This document shows, piece after piece, positions 38,437 to 48,388 of a stretch of 64,000 nucleotides of DNA (position 1 is the first letter of the stretch; each line of letters starts with the position of its first letter). The notes under the pieces are model-generated. The model was not told the origin of the DNA, did not search any database, and saw nothing but the letters and a program-made list of their open reading frames with translations. The stretch is taken from NCBI RefSeq assembly GCF_000158095.2, contig NZ_CM011002.1, positions 3,443,203 to 3,507,202 on the forward strand. Reading direction: 5' to 3'. Position numbers and translations under genes: made by a program. The stretch is from Roseibium alexandrii DFL-11. Its GTDB lineage: Bacteria; Pseudomonadota; Alphaproteobacteria; Rhizobiales; Stappiaceae.

Positions 38437-39609
38437 TTATCCTGCAAGCGGACGCAGTTCGTCAACCAGGTCTGTTTTTTCCCAGCTAAACCCGCCATCG
38501 GCATCCGGCTGCCGGCCGAAGTGACCATAAGCTGCGGTGCGCTCATAAATCGGATTGTTCAGCTGCAAATGCTCGCGAATGCCGCGCGGGCTGAGGCCCA
38601 TCACGTCACGCAGTGCAGTCTCAAGCTTGGCCTCGTCGCACCGGCCAGTGCCGTGGAAATCGACGTAGACCGACAGCGGATCGGACACGCCAATTGCATA
38701 CGACAGCTGGATCGTGCACCGATCGGCCAAATCGGCCGCGACAACGTTTTTCGCCAGATAGCGGGCGGCGTAGGCTGCAGAGCGGTCAACCTTTGTCGGA
38801 TCCTTACCGGAGAACGCGCCACCGCCGTGCGGAGCTGCGCCGCCATATGTATCGACGATAATCTTACGGCCTGTCAGACCTGCATCGCCATCCGGACCGC
38901 CGATAACAAACGCGCCCGTCGGATTGACATGCCAAACCGTTTCATCCGTAACCCAGCCATCTGGCAAGGACGACAGGATGTATGGCTCGACGATTGCTTT
39001 GACATCAGGCGAGGTGAGCGCTGGGTCCAAATGTTGCGTCGACAAGACGATGGACGTGACACCAACCGGCTTGCCGTTTTCGTAGCGAACTGTTACCTGG
39101 CTTTTCGCGTCCGGACCAAGCACCGGCTCCTTGCCGGTTTTACGGGCCTCTGCCAGCGTTTTCAGGATCTTGTGTGAAAAGAGAATTGGCGCCGGCATCA
39201 ACTCTTCGGTCTCGCGGCATGCATAACCAAACATGATGCCCTGATCGCCCGCACCCTCATCCTTGTTGCCGCCAGCGTCGACGCCTTGAGCAATGTGTGC
39301 AGACTGGGCATGCAAGTGTACGGCGATATCGCAGTCTTCCCAATGGAAGCCGTCCTGCTCGTAGCCGATGTCTTTGACGGCCATGCGCGCCAGATGGGCG
39401 ATGTATTCGTTGGTGATGGTCGCAGGCCCACGAGTCTCGCCGGCAATCACGATCCGGTTGGTGGTCGCCAGCGTCTCTGCGGCAACGCGGGCTTCAGGCA
39501 TTTCTCTTAGGTAGGCATCTACAACCGCGTCAGAAATACGGTCGCAAACCTTGTCTGGGTGACCTTCGGAGACGGACTCAGACGTGAACAGGTAATTTTG
39601 ACGTGCCAT
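38437..39609 (-). CDS. metK: S-adenosylmethionine synthetase
   Basis: 390 residues from [20 protein letters not shown]. The methionine/ATP motif [31 protein letters not shown] and the P-loop [19 protein letters not shown] are intact. It makes SAM, used by many methylases in the window. It carries a hairpin-forming leader between praR and its start (annotated separately). AAGGACG lies 9 bases upstream of the ATG. Confidence 0.97.
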   Translation of the reverse strand: MARQNYLFTSESVSEGHPDKVCDRISDAVVDAYLREMPEARVAAETLATTNRIVIAGETRGPATITNEYIAHLARMAVKDIGYEQDGFHWEDCDIAVHLHAQSAHIAQGVDAGGNKDEGAGDQGIMFGYACRETEELMPAPILFSHKILKTLAEARKTGKEPVLGPDAKSQVTVRYENGKPVGVTSIVLSTQHLDPALTSPDVKAIVEPYILSSLPDGWVTDETVWHVNPTGAFVIGGPDGDAGLTGRKIIVDTYGGAAPHGGGAFSGKDPTKVDRSAAYAARYLAKNVVAADLADRCTIQLSYAIGVSDPLSVYVDFHGTGRCDEAKLETALRDVMGLSPRGIREHLQLNNPIYERTAAYGHFGRQPDADGGFSWEKTDLVDELRPLAG

Positions 39610-39632
39610 TGGCGATCGTCCTTCTGGGAATG

Positions 39633-39666
39633 AATACAAAGAAGCGGCGATTACGACCGCCGCTTC
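39633..39666 (-). terminator. Terminator-like hairpin in the praR-metK gap
   Basis: Minus strand: GAAGCGGCG and CGCCGCTTC pair perfectly over nine bases around an 8-base loop (39641-39666), followed by TTTGTATT. It lies about 55 bases after praR and about 30 before the metK ATG. It could end the praR transcript or act as a metK leader attenuator; the sequence does not decide. Confidence 0.6.
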
Positions 39667-39720
39667 AGGTGCCATCAATCTAAGAAGTTTGGGGCCACGT
39701 CAAGAAGATGGTTGTTTTTA

Positions 39721-40122
39721 TTATTCGTCGCCGGCGAGGGATCTGACCAGATCAACAATGCGGCGGCGGACCTTCGGGTCTTCTATGCGCACAAATGCCT
39801 TGTTGAGGGACAGGCCTTCCGACGAGGAGAGAAAATCCACGACATAAGACGTGGGTTGGGTTTCGCCAAAGCCTTCAGCCTCTTCCGGCGTTCCTGGAGC
39901 ATCTTCAAAAAAGAAGGAAACCGGGACTTTCAGAACCGTTGCGATATGCTGTAACCGGCTTGCACCAATGCGATTGGTGCCTTTTTCGTACTTCTGGATT
40001 TGCTGGAAAGTGATACCTAGCGCTTCGCCAAGTTTTTCTTGGCTCATGCCGAGCATCATGCGACGCAAGCGCACGCGGCTTCCAACATGGATATCGATTG
40101 GATTAGGTGATTTCTTACTGGG
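39721..40122 (-). CDS. praR: PraR-like XRE helix-turn-helix regulator
   Basis: 133 residues from MPSKKSPNPIDIHVGSRVRLRR. The XRE domain runs RLRRMMLGMSQEKLGEALGITFQQIQKYEKGTNRIGASRLQHIA, with the helix LGITFQQIQKYE. The C-terminal part SFFFEDAPG is typical of PraR of Rhizobium/Azorhizobium, a repressor linked to biofilm, quorum sensing and symbiosis. The conserved lnt-praR-metK order supports orthology. A longer start (ATG 40131) is possible. Confidence 0.9.
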   Translation of the reverse strand, partial: PSKKSPNPIDIHVGSRVRLRRMMLGMSQEKLGEALGITFQQIQKYEKGTNRIGASRLQHIATVLKVPVSFFFEDAPGTPEEAEGFGETQPTSYVVDFLSSSEGLSLNKAFVRIEDPKVRRRIVDLVRSLAGDE

Positions 40123-40317
40123 CATTGGCGTCATTCTTTCTAAGTCGTCTGGCTTTTTGCAGCCAATATTTTTATTTGGCGCAAGCTCCAATCAGGTTCC
40201 CACAAACCTAAAAAGAAGAAAGTTTGCCCGCAACTTCCCGCTTACGCCTACGTTAGCTTTCAATCAGCTATGTCACGGTTGTATCACAATTCTTTCACTC
40301 AACTCAAACAAAAAATA

Positions 40318-41934
40318 TCAATTTAGACGGGAATTACGGTTGTATCGACGAATACTGATTAAAATTACAATAACTATCGATATTATTAGTATCGGGATAT
40401 CCAGAAATGTACGGTAAATCGTTTCTGGTTCACGTGCCGGTAGCCGAGCATCAATCACACCGCGTTCAAATACCGGAAGTTTAATCACCACACGCCCCAG
40501 CCCATCTATCACACCGGATATTCCGGTATTGGCGGCGCGAATTGTGGGCAGGCCAGTTTCGATAGACCGTAACCGAACTTGCGCAAAGTGCTGGTAGGGA
40601 CCGGGCGTCCGGCCAAACCATGCATCGTTGGTCAGATTGAGAAGAAACGCAGGTCTCGGTGCCACACTAGCAGTCTCAGCAGGGAATATTGCCTCGTAGC
40701 ATATCAGTGGCAGAAACAGGTACTTGTCCATTGCTGACAAGGGGCGCCGCACGTCTCCAGCCTCAAAACCTGCACCGGGGCCCGCCAGATTGCTGATACC
40801 CAGTTTATCCAGCAATGGACGGAACGGGACATATTCACCGAACGGGACCAGGCGCACCTTGTCGTAAAGCCCGCGCACGGTCCCATCATTTCCGATTAGA
40901 TAGATGCTGTTGAAATAGACTTGGCCGGCTTCCCCCGGCTCTGCCCGGACCGCGCCGACCGCCAGCTCTTTATTCTGCCCAAGCGCTGCCGCGATCCGAT
41001 GCAAGGCACCAGGCTCCCTTGTGAGCAAAAACGGAACCGCAGACTCAGGCCAGACCACCAGTTGCGGTGTTCCAACCCGCCCATCCCCGCCAAGCGGCGC
41101 TTCTGTCAAATCTAGGTAGGTTTGAAAAATCTCGTCGCGCAGCTCCGGACGCCACTTGTCCTGTTGATTGATTGAAGGCTGAACGATCCGGATATCCAGA
41201 TCTTCGTATTCAACCCCGTCAGGCGCCAACCGATATGCGCCATAGGTCGCCATAAGAACCAGAACAGCTGCTGCCAAACCAACAGGCAAGATACGCACTT
41301 GGAGTGGCCTACTGTCCGCGAGCGCAGCCGGCGCTGAAAAGATGCCCCACGCCAGAAAAGTCAGACCGTATACGCCCGTAACGCTGGCTGTTTGGGCAAG
41401 CGTCAGACTTTCTGAAAAGGCATAGCCGTAAGAGTTCCAGGGAAAACCGGTCAGGACCGTTCCCTTGAGCCAGTCGGCAAGCGTCATTGCCGCCGCCAGC
41501 AGCAGCACCCGGGTCCGGGAATCCCCCCAAAACGCCGCGGCAAGAGCTCCGGCGAGGCCCGTAAACAGAGCCAAGCCAAGCGGCATGGCCACGACGACAA
41601 ACGGCATCAGCCAGGCAAACTGTTCGGCATCGACCAGAAAGGCCGAGCCAATCCACCAAAGCCCGGAAAGATAGTATCCGAAGCCAAACAACCACCCCAG
41701 CGCAAACCCGGTGCGCAGCCGCTTGAACACGCCGCTCCGGTTTGTTTCCAAAGCCCCATCCACGAGCCAAACGAAACCGGGAAAGGTCAGAAAAAGGATT
41801 GGGAAGAGACCATATGGCGGTAGGGCTAAGGCTGAAGCCGCGCCGCACAAAGAGCACAGCAGCCGACGTCGCCATCCCCAGGCGAGCAGAAACGTGTTTG
41901 GAATGGCGGAAAGCTTCTGAAAAAGCGGGCTCAT
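40318..41934 (-). CDS. lnt: Apolipoprotein N-acyltransferase
   Basis: 538 residues from MSPLFQKLSAIPNTFLLAWG. An N-terminal polytopic region is followed by the nitrilase domain with the catalytic triad: Glu in VWPESAVPF, Lys in YDKVRLVPFGEYVPF and Cys in LPLICYEAIFP. It adds the third acyl chain to lipoproteins in the inner membrane. praR is downstream on the same strand. An upstream frame start (20 residues) lacks support. Confidence 0.96.
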   Translation of the reverse strand: MSPLFQKLSAIPNTFLLAWGWRRRLLCSLCGAASALALPPYGLFPILFLTFPGFVWLVDGALETNRSGVFKRLRTGFALGWLFGFGYYLSGLWWIGSAFLVDAEQFAWLMPFVVVAMPLGLALFTGLAGALAAAFWGDSRTRVLLLAAAMTLADWLKGTVLTGFPWNSYGYAFSESLTLAQTASVTGVYGLTFLAWGIFSAPAALADSRPLQVRILPVGLAAAVLVLMATYGAYRLAPDGVEYEDLDIRIVQPSINQQDKWRPELRDEIFQTYLDLTEAPLGGDGRVGTPQLVVWPESAVPFLLTREPGALHRIAAALGQNKELAVGAVRAEPGEAGQVYFNSIYLIGNDGTVRGLYDKVRLVPFGEYVPFRPLLDKLGISNLAGPGAGFEAGDVRRPLSAMDKYLFLPLICYEAIFPAETASVAPRPAFLLNLTNDAWFGRTPGPYQHFAQVRLRSIETGLPTIRAANTGISGVIDGLGRVVIKLPVFERGVIDARLPAREPETIYRTFLDIPILIISIVIVILISIRRYNRNSRLN

Positions 41935-42065
41935 ATGGATCCGATTCGCTGCAAAAACGTTGGCAGATTTGTCCGCTTGCAGCGAGCCGGTCAACCCTTT
42001 CCACGGCCCAAAGCTCTACGGGCAAACGCAGCGCTTAGCCCATCAGGGTCCCGATTGACCAATTG

Positions 42066-43247
42066 CTAGGATGCAATTGGTCGCTGTTCTTTGTTTTCTG
42101 GCGCATCTTGATCGGTCTCGGACGGATCAGTTTCAGGACGTTTCAAACGGCGCCTGACTTCCGGCGACCGGACTTCGGCGCGCCGACGGCGTATCTTCAA
42201 GCGTTTGATCCGCCTCGGATCCGCATCCATGACTTCAAACTCATAGCCCGGTACATCATCCACGAGCACAAGCTCGCCGCGTACCGGCACGCGACCAACG
42301 GTGACATAGAGCAATCCGCCGAGCGTATCGACATCTTCGGATATCTCACCGTCGCTCAACAGTGTTCCAAGGGCCTCATCGAGATCTTCAAGCGGCAGCC
42401 TTGGATCCGCGATCCAAATTCCGTCACCGGCATCTGCAAGCATTGCTTCTTCGTCTTCGTCGTGCTCATCCTCGATGTCGCCGACAACTTCCTCGACGAG
42501 GTCTTCAAGCGAGACCAGACCGTCAGTGCCACCATATTCGTCGATCACAAGCGCCATCTGGATCCGGCCAGCCTGCATTTTCGCCATCAGATCCGTTGCC
42601 GGCATGGACGGCGGAACAAAAAGCAGGTTCCGAATGAGGTTTACATCCCGGAGCGATATCGACAAATCCACCGACGACAGATCCAAGTCTGAAGAGTTAT
42701 GGCCAGGTGCTGGCGCCACGATGGTTAGGCGTTCGGTGTCCTCGGACGGAGGTAGCGAATCTGATCCATTTACACTCGAACCGGCCCCTTGTTCCGCTAT
42801 AAAAGCCATCAGGTCCTTGATGTGAACCATGCCGCGCGGATCATCGAGCGTATCCTCATAGACCGGCATGCGGGAGTGGCCGCTGTTCCGAAACAGCTCC
42901 ATGACCCGACTGAGGCTCGTACCGATGTCGACGGCTTCAATGTCAGCCCTTGGGATCATGACATCGTCAACACGCTTTTCACGCAAACGGAGGATGTTCC
43001 CGAGGAGCATGCGTTCCTCAGGCGAAAACGCTGTATCTCCCGCCCCTTCGCGGGCAAGTTCATCTTCCAGGTTTTCACGCAAGTTGGATGTATCGCGCCC
43101 TAGGCGAAGAAGCCGTTTGAGCGAGGAGAAGAATGCCGCAGGTTTCTGCGGCCTGGTCTGTTGCGGGTCTTCCCCGTCCTGCGCCGTTCCGTGCTGGGCG
43201 GAATCCGCCTCGCTACCGGAACTGTTTGGTTCAACTGCGTTCATCAT
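42066..43247 (-). CDS. CBS-domain hemolysin/CorC (TlyC)-type protein
   Basis: 393 residues. [27 protein letters not shown] begins the first CBS domain. [26 protein letters not shown] continues it, and a second CBS domain lies around [19 protein letters not shown] with [31 protein letters not shown]-terminal CorC/HlyC (transporter-associated) domain follows ([18 protein letters not shown]). There is an acidic N-terminal extension but no membrane segment. Its position next to ybeY/lnt is conserved (E. coli ybeX/corC). Confidence 0.93.
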   Translation of the reverse strand: MMNAVEPNSSGSEADSAQHGTAQDGEDPQQTRPQKPAAFFSSLKRLLRLGRDTSNLRENLEDELAREGAGDTAFSPEERMLLGNILRLREKRVDDVMIPRADIEAVDIGTSLSRVMELFRNSGHSRMPVYEDTLDDPRGMVHIKDLMAFIAEQGAGSSVNGSDSLPPSEDTERLTIVAPAPGHNSSDLDLSSVDLSISLRDVNLIRNLLFVPPSMPATDLMAKMQAGRIQMALVIDEYGGTDGLVSLEDLVEEVVGDIEDEHDEDEEAMLADAGDGIWIADPRLPLEDLDEALGTLLSDGEISEDVDTLGGLLYVTVGRVPVRGELVLVDDVPGYEFEVMDADPRRIKRLKIRRRRAEVRSPEVRRRLKRPETDPSETDQDAPENKEQRPIAS

Positions 43248-43296
43248 CTATCGTTTCAGGACCCTGAAGCAAAGGGTCATAACCCCTACTGTCCCT

Positions 43297-43818
43297 TTAA
43301 TCGCCATCGGCCTCAAGTGGTCGGCCAGCATAAGGATCATCAATACCCAAACCGGCCAATATGGCCGTTTCCAAGCTTTCCATCAGTTCAGCTTCGTCTT
43401 TCTCTTGATGATCATAATCAAAAAGATGAAGCAATCCATGAACAGTGAGATGGGTAAGGTGATTGTTAAATTCAATTCCCAGTTCTTCTGCTTCTTTGGC
43501 GACTGTCTCATAGGCAAAAACTATGTCGCCGAGCAGAGGGCCGTACACATCGTCCTGAGGGTCGTTGCCCGGAAAGGAAAGCACGTTGGTCGGCTTGTCC
43601 TTGTCCCGCCACTGATGATTCAGTTTTTGGATCCCCTCATCATTTGTGAAGAGCAGTGACACCTCGGCTTTTTCCAGAACTTCCAGATCCGCGCCTTTTA
43701 AAGCAGCAGCGATCGCGGTTTGCGCCAGTTTGATCAACGCGGTCTCATCCGGCCAGTCACCGGCCTCAACCGCGATATCAATCAAAACCCCTTCAGGCGC
43801 ATGTTCAACTTCGGTCAC
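43297..43818 (-). CDS. ybeY: Endoribonuclease YbeY (rRNA maturation factor)
   Basis: 173 residues from a GTG at 43818, with AAGGGG 6 bases upstream. The open frame continues 64 codons further into phoH, but that part has no YbeY similarity. The zinc site is HLTVHGLLHLFDYDHQ (HGxLHxxxxDH). TNVLSFPG and LGDIVFAYE are family features. It matures 16S rRNA and monitors 70S quality. Its start lies 10 bases after the phoH stop, and the Shine-Dalgarno partly overlaps that stop. Confidence 0.95.
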   Translation of the reverse strand: MTEVEHAPEGVLIDIAVEAGDWPDETALIKLAQTAIAAALKGADLEVLEKAEVSLLFTNDEGIQKLNHQWRDKDKPTNVLSFPGNDPQDDVYGPLLGDIVFAYETVAKEAEELGIEFNNHLTHLTVHGLLHLFDYDHQEKDEAELMESLETAILAGLGIDDPYAGRPLEADGD

Positions 43819-43828
43819 ACAAGCCCCT

Positions 43829-44950
43829 TCAGGAAGCCGCTGCGCTGCTGCGCGGCCGGCGATCCTGATCTTCGTCGTCTCTTTGACGAGCAGCAAACCG
43901 GCGTTCACGTGCCTCAGATTCTTCACGGGCAGCATTGTCGTAGGCCGTGACAATCCGGCCGACCAACTCATGGCGGACAACATCGGTTTCGTTGAACCGG
44001 ATATGTGCAACCGCAGGAATATCCGTTAGCAAGCCCAGAGCTTCGCGCAAGCCGGATTTCTGGCCCGATGGCAAATCGATCTGGCTCGGATCGCCGGTCA
44101 CGATCATCTTTGATCCCTCGCCAAGCCGGGTCAGGAACATCTTCATCTGCATCGATGTCGTGTTCTGCGCCTCATCGAGCAGAACAACTGCGTTTGACAA
44201 TGTGCGTCCGCGCATGAATGCAAGCGGCGCGACCTCGATCATGCCAGATTGCAGTCCCCGATCGACTTTTTCAGCCGGCATCATTTCATAAAGCGCATCA
44301 TAAATCGGCCGGAGATACGGGTCGACCTTGTCTTTCATTTCACCCGGCAGGAAACCCAGACGTTCACCGGCCTCAACCGCAGGCCGGGACAGGATCAAAC
44401 GCGCCACATCGCCGCGCTCCAACAGCGCAGCCGCATAGGCAACCGCAAGGAATGTCTTTCCCGTTCCAGCAGGGCCTGTGCCAAAGATCATATCCGCCCG
44501 GTCCATGGACCGGATATAGGCATCCTGTGTTGGCGTGCGCGCCACAATGGTTTTCCGGCGCGTCGCGATTTGTGCAAACGCCAACCGGGATTTCGGCTCA
44601 AGGGTCGGCAACGGAAGCTGGGCTTCGTTCGCCGCCGCCATGCGCAAGGCACCGTCCACATCACCTGGATGGATTTCCTGCCCCTGCAGCAAGCGTTGAT
44701 ATAGAGCCTCCAAGGCCACCCGTGCTTGCGTACAACCCGCCTGTGACCCTTTGAGTGTCACCTGGTTGCCGCGCGCAATCGCGTCCACGCCAAGGCGTTG
44801 TTCTATCAGGGCAAGGTTCTGATCGAACTGACCAAACAGATCTCCGATCAAACGGTTATCTTCGAAGGCGAGCACAATGTGGGTCATGTCGGAAGCCGAA
44901 GCGGCTTCATCAGAAAGCCTGCGGGAAGAAGATTGGCTGTCGCGCGTCAA
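43829..44950 (-). CDS. phoH: PhoH-like ATPase
   Basis: 373 residues. The start is a TTG preceded by AAGGAGA at 6 bases. The PhoH domain contains Walker A FGTGPAGTGKTFLAVAYA, RPAVEAGERLGFLPGEMKDKVDPYLRPIYDAL, and Walker B NAVVLLDEAQNTT. A Ser/Arg-rich N-terminus and an Arg/Asp-rich C-terminal tail flank it. Its role is linked to RNA metabolism with YbeY. It follows miaB by 11 bases. Confidence 0.94.
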   Translation of the reverse strand: MTRDSQSSSRRLSDEAASASDMTHIVLAFEDNRLIGDLFGQFDQNLALIEQRLGVDAIARGNQVTLKGSQAGCTQARVALEALYQRLLQGQEIHPGDVDGALRMAAANEAQLPLPTLEPKSRLAFAQIATRRKTIVARTPTQDAYIRSMDRADMIFGTGPAGTGKTFLAVAYAAALLERGDVARLILSRPAVEAGERLGFLPGEMKDKVDPYLRPIYDALYEMMPAEKVDRGLQSGMIEVAPLAFMRGRTLSNAVVLLDEAQNTTSMQMKMFLTRLGEGSKMIVTGDPSQIDLPSGQKSGLREALGLLTDIPAVAHIRFNETDVVRHELVGRIVTAYDNAAREESEARERRFAARQRDDEDQDRRPRSSAAAS

Positions 44951-44961
44951 ATGACGTCTCC

Positions 44962-46422
44962 TTAAGCCGCCGGGGCCGGTATGGCACCGGATCCATCAGC
45001 AGCATCTTGCCCCGCAATCAGCCGTCCGAACAGCGAATTGCTTCCGATCTCAACGATTTCCACCGCTTGTACACTGCCGATCATGGACTCTGGTGCATCA
45101 AGCTGGACCGGCTGCAACCATGGAGACTTTCCGACCAGCTGTCCCGGGTTCCGGCCCTTCTTCTCCAAAAGCACATCACAGGTCATGCCTTTGCGGGACG
45201 CATTGAAGGCTTTTTGCTGCTCGCTCAAAAGTGCTTGGAGTTCCTGCAGCCGCACAGATTTGACGTCTTCGGGCACCTGATCTTCCATGGTCGCCCCTGG
45301 TGTGCCGGGGCGCTGGCTATATTTGAACGAGAAGGCAGAGCCATATTCGACACGGCGGATCAGATCCATCGTGTCTTCAAAGTCCTGATCCGTTTCACCC
45401 GGAAAACCGATAATAAAGTCACCGGAAAGTGCAATGTCAGGAGCTGCTACCCGAATCCGGTCGATCAGACGGAAATACTCGTCCCGCGTATGTTTGCGGT
45501 TCATGGCCTTCAAGATCTTGTCAGACCCGGACTGCACCGGCAGATGCAGATACGGCATCAGGCTCTTCAGTTCCCGGTGCGCTTCAATCAGATCATCATC
45601 CATGTCGCGCGGGTGGCTGGTGGTGTAGCGGAGCCGGTCCAACCCGTCGATTTCCGACAGGCGGCGCAGAAGCTTGCCCAACCCCCAGGTTGACCCATCC
45701 GCAGCCTCACCGTGATAGGCGTTGACGTTCTGACCAAGCAGGGTCACTTCCCGCACGCCAGACGCCGCCATGCGCTGAGCTTCGGTAACGATCTGCTCCA
45801 CGGACCGGGAGACTTCGGCGCCGCGCGTGTAAGGAACGACGCAGAAGGTGCAAAACTTGTCGCAGCCTTCTTGAACCGTCAGGAATGCGGCCGGCGGCCG
45901 TTTCATGATCGGCTTTTCAGCCCGCGCCGACAAATGGTCAAATTTCGCATCGATGTCGAACTCGGTTTCGACAACTTTCTGGCCTTGCCGTGCCTTGTCC
46001 AAAAGCGAGGGCAGCTGATGGTAGCTCTGCGGACCGACGACCATGTCGACAATCGGAGCCCGGCGCGAGATCTCCTCGCCTTCCGCCTGTGCCACACAGC
46101 CGGCAACACCGACCATCATGTCCTTGCCGGCTTTCGCCCGTTCTTCCTTGACCTTCCGGATCCGCCCGAGCTCTGAATAGACCTTCTCAGCGGCCTTTTC
46201 CCGGATGTGGCAGGTGTTGAGGATAACCAGATCGGCCTCTTCCATATCTGCCGTCGTGGAATAGCCCTGTGGTGCAAGCACATCGGTCATGCGCTCACTA
46301 TCATAGACGTTCATCTGGCAGCCGTAGGTGCGCACAAAAACCTTGCGCGTATTGTCACCTGATGCGGTCTTTGTTTCCGCGGCTGCGGAGGTGTCCAGTT
46401 CTGCTTCCGGGCGGCTCGTCAT
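44962..46422 (-). CDS. miaB: tRNA-2-methylthio-N6-dimethylallyladenosine synthase
   Basis: 486 residues. The UPF0004 domain starts [18 protein letters not shown]. The radical-SAM cluster motif is [16 protein letters not shown] (CxxxCxxC). [31 protein letters not shown] and a C-terminal TRAM domain ([25 protein letters not shown]) follow. It methylthiolates i6A37 in tRNA. It begins the miaB-phoH-ybeY-corC run. Confidence 0.97.
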   Translation of the reverse strand: MTSRPEAELDTSAAAETKTASGDNTRKVFVRTYGCQMNVYDSERMTDVLAPQGYSTTADMEEADLVILNTCHIREKAAEKVYSELGRIRKVKEERAKAGKDMMVGVAGCVAQAEGEEISRRAPIVDMVVGPQSYHQLPSLLDKARQGQKVVETEFDIDAKFDHLSARAEKPIMKRPPAAFLTVQEGCDKFCTFCVVPYTRGAEVSRSVEQIVTEAQRMAASGVREVTLLGQNVNAYHGEAADGSTWGLGKLLRRLSEIDGLDRLRYTTSHPRDMDDDLIEAHRELKSLMPYLHLPVQSGSDKILKAMNRKHTRDEYFRLIDRIRVAAPDIALSGDFIIGFPGETDQDFEDTMDLIRRVEYGSAFSFKYSQRPGTPGATMEDQVPEDVKSVRLQELQALLSEQQKAFNASRKGMTCDVLLEKKGRNPGQLVGKSPWLQPVQLDAPESMIGSVQAVEIVEIGSNSLFGRLIAGQDAADGSGAIPAPAA

Positions 46423-46547
46423 TCGCTCCTCATGGTCCTTTTGGGACGGACGGCATATCTCATGGTGATCGTGCTTTTGGGCGGGACTCTATCCCGCGCC
46501 TGTGTCTACCCGTGCTCAATTACGTCTAACGCAGGCCGCACCTCAAT

Positions 46548-47414
46548 TCAGGCGCCAGCTTTAGCGGTTTTTTCTTCATTTGAGAAGAACTCAGGAGCAT
46601 CGATTTCATCGGAATCGAACCGTTCGACCGGTTTTTGGCGCAAAGCAGCCATGGTCAGGGCGCGCACCTCCCGCTCTAACTGCAGAGTCAGGGCTTTCCG
46701 GTCCGTTGCAGGATCGACCCGAACAGGTTCTCCCCATTGGATCGCAACGTCGAGAGCACCATGCCGAAAGATGCCCCAAAGGTGGCCCGCCAGCTCCATA
46801 TCCCCGTACCAGGCGACGTGCGGACGGTACACACGCCCCATCGGCATTCCGAACAAGCCCTGATAGGCAATCGACAACGGCTGGACCCAAACAGTGGTGT
46901 CTTGATCGTGCCCCGCGGCGCGCGTTGCAGCTCCCAAGAGAGCCGAGCGGAACGGCAAAACGCAATTCCCATCGTTGGATGTGCCTTCCGCAAAGAGCAC
47001 CATGGCATCGCCCTCTGCCATCCGGCCTGCAATTGTGTCAGCAACTTCTGCCGTTTGCGATCGCCGGGTGCGGTTGACGAAAACCGTCCGCTGAAGCTTG
47101 GCAAACAGACCAAAGACCGGCCAGCCGGAAACTTCCGACTTGGCGATAAAGGACAGCGGCATCAAAGAACCGATAACGGTGATATCCACCCAGGATGCAT
47201 GGTTGGCGGCAATCAACAAAGGACGTTCAGCCGACGGCTGTCCGTCCTGATGAATGCGTATACCAACAAGGCCGGTTGCAATCTTATGCCACAGATGGGG
47301 AAGGTGTTTCTGGATTGGGAGATTCAGCTTCACTGCAACCCACTGCAGTGGAATCAAGATCAGCGAGACGACCGTTAATACCAGGATCGTCAAAACCGCC
47401 TTGATTTCAGCCAT
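46548..47414 (-). CDS. plsC: 1-acyl-sn-glycerol-3-phosphate acyltransferase
   Basis: 288 residues from MAEIKAVLTILVLTVVSLIL, which forms an N-terminal membrane helix. The PlsC motif NHASWVDITVIGSLMPLSFIAKSEV (NHxxxxD) and FAEGTSNDGNCVLPFRSAL (the EGT motif) are present. It makes phosphatidic acid. The ATG overlaps the end of fur by 8 bases, and GGGGA lies upstream. A longer frame is a shadow of fur. Confidence 0.9.
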   Translation of the reverse strand: MAEIKAVLTILVLTVVSLILIPLQWVAVKLNLPIQKHLPHLWHKIATGLVGIRIHQDGQPSAERPLLIAANHASWVDITVIGSLMPLSFIAKSEVSGWPVFGLFAKLQRTVFVNRTRRSQTAEVADTIAGRMAEGDAMVLFAEGTSNDGNCVLPFRSALLGAATRAAGHDQDTTVWVQPLSIAYQGLFGMPMGRVYRPHVAWYGDMELAGHLWGIFRHGALDVAIQWGEPVRVDPATDRKALTLQLEREVRALTMAALRQKPVERFDSDEIDAPEFFSNEEKTAKAGA

Positions 47415-47856
47415 CGGTGTCCCCGCCCTTTTTCGGATCGATCGGAACGCCATATAGTTCCAACCGGTGATCCACCAGCTTGTAGCCCAGCTTTTTAGCA
47501 ATGAACTCCTGCAAGGCCTCGATTTCCTCGTTCCGGAACTCGATCACCTGCCCGCTGCGCAGATCAATGAGATGATCATGATGCTCATCGGGCACAGTTT
47601 CATAACGGGAACGGCCATCGCGAAAATCATGGCGCTCAACCATGCCGGCATCTTCAAACAGTTTGACGGTGCGGTAGACCGTGGAGATGGAGATCTTAGG
47701 ATCAATCGCAACGGATCGGCGATAGAGTTCCTCAACGTCCGGATGCTCTTCGGAGGCCTGCTCGATCACCGAGGCAATCACGCGGCGCTGTTCGGTCATG
47801 CGCATGCCTTTTTGGACACAAAGTTCCACCAGCGATAGTGTCCGCTCGTCCGTCAT
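47407..47856 (-). CDS. fur: Fur-family metal-responsive regulator
   Basis: 149 residues from MTDERTLSLVELC, with GGAG before the ATG. The winged helix includes GMRMTEQRRVIASVIEQASEEHPDVEELYRRSVAIDPKISISTVYRTVKLFEDAGMVERHDF. The metal/dimer region has DEHHDHLIDLRSGQVIEFRNEEIE. In Rhizobiales the Fur orthologue in this position (miaB-fur-rimI) often acts as Mur, a manganese regulator, while Irr and RirA take over iron. Which metal applies here is inference. Confidence 0.93.
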   Translation of the reverse strand: MTDERTLSLVELCVQKGMRMTEQRRVIASVIEQASEEHPDVEELYRRSVAIDPKISISTVYRTVKLFEDAGMVERHDFRDGRSRYETVPDEHHDHLIDLRSGQVIEFRNEEIEALQEFIAKKLGYKLVDHRLELYGVPIDPKKGGDTDG

Positions 47857-47899
47857 GAACTCCAATAGCCTTCCGCTTCCGGTTGGATCTCAAAGCGCT

Positions 47900-48388
47900 C
47901 TAACCAAGATCGACGCGCATGACAAGCGCTGTCCCGTCTCCTCCACTGTCGCTGTAGTACCCTTTTCGCCGGCCAACTTCCCGGAATCCAAGGGAACGAT
48001 AAAGCAAAATGGCGGCTTCATTCGACGAATCCACTTCCAGAAACAAGCTCTTGCAGCGTTCTCCATAGAGGCGGAACAAACCGTCCTCCATCAGCTTCTT
48101 TCCAATCCCACGGCCACGCTGGCGTGGATGTACAGCGATCGTAATGACTTCCGCTTCATCTGCGGCTGTTCTCAGGATCAAAAAACCAAGTGGTCCCTGC
48201 GTTCCGTAAGGGCTGGCCCGCCGCGCGACCAGAATGGACGTTCCGGATTGCGCCTTCATACGGGCAAGCTCTTCCACGTCCCAGGCATGTTTGAATGAAG
48301 CTGCGTGGATTTCGGCGACCTTCAGCAGATCTTCGTCCAGCGCCTCTTCAATGACCGGCGGCTGGCTCCAGAACCACCAAAAACTCAT
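47900..48388 (-). CDS. rimI: Ribosomal protein S18 alanine N-acetyltransferase
   Basis: 162 residues. The GNAT acetyl-CoA motif is IAVHPRQRGRGIGKKLMEDGLFRLYGE, followed by LFLEVDSSNEAAILLYRSLGFREVGRRKGYY, as in RimI. Its start overlaps the tsaB stop (ATGA). The tsaB-rimI pair is common, and both act on translation components. Confidence 0.92.
   Translation of the reverse strand: MSFWWFWSQPPVIEEALDEDLLKVAEIHAASFKHAWDVEELARMKAQSGTSILVARRASPYGTQGPLGFLILRTAADEAEVITIAVHPRQRGRGIGKKLMEDGLFRLYGERCKSLFLEVDSSNEAAILLYRSLGFREVGRRKGYYSDSGGDGTALVMRVDLG

Noticed and set aside
43819..44010. 64-codon N-terminal extension of ybeY
   Set aside because: It lies within phoH in another frame and has no YbeY similarity; the GTG at 43818 has a strong ribosome site.
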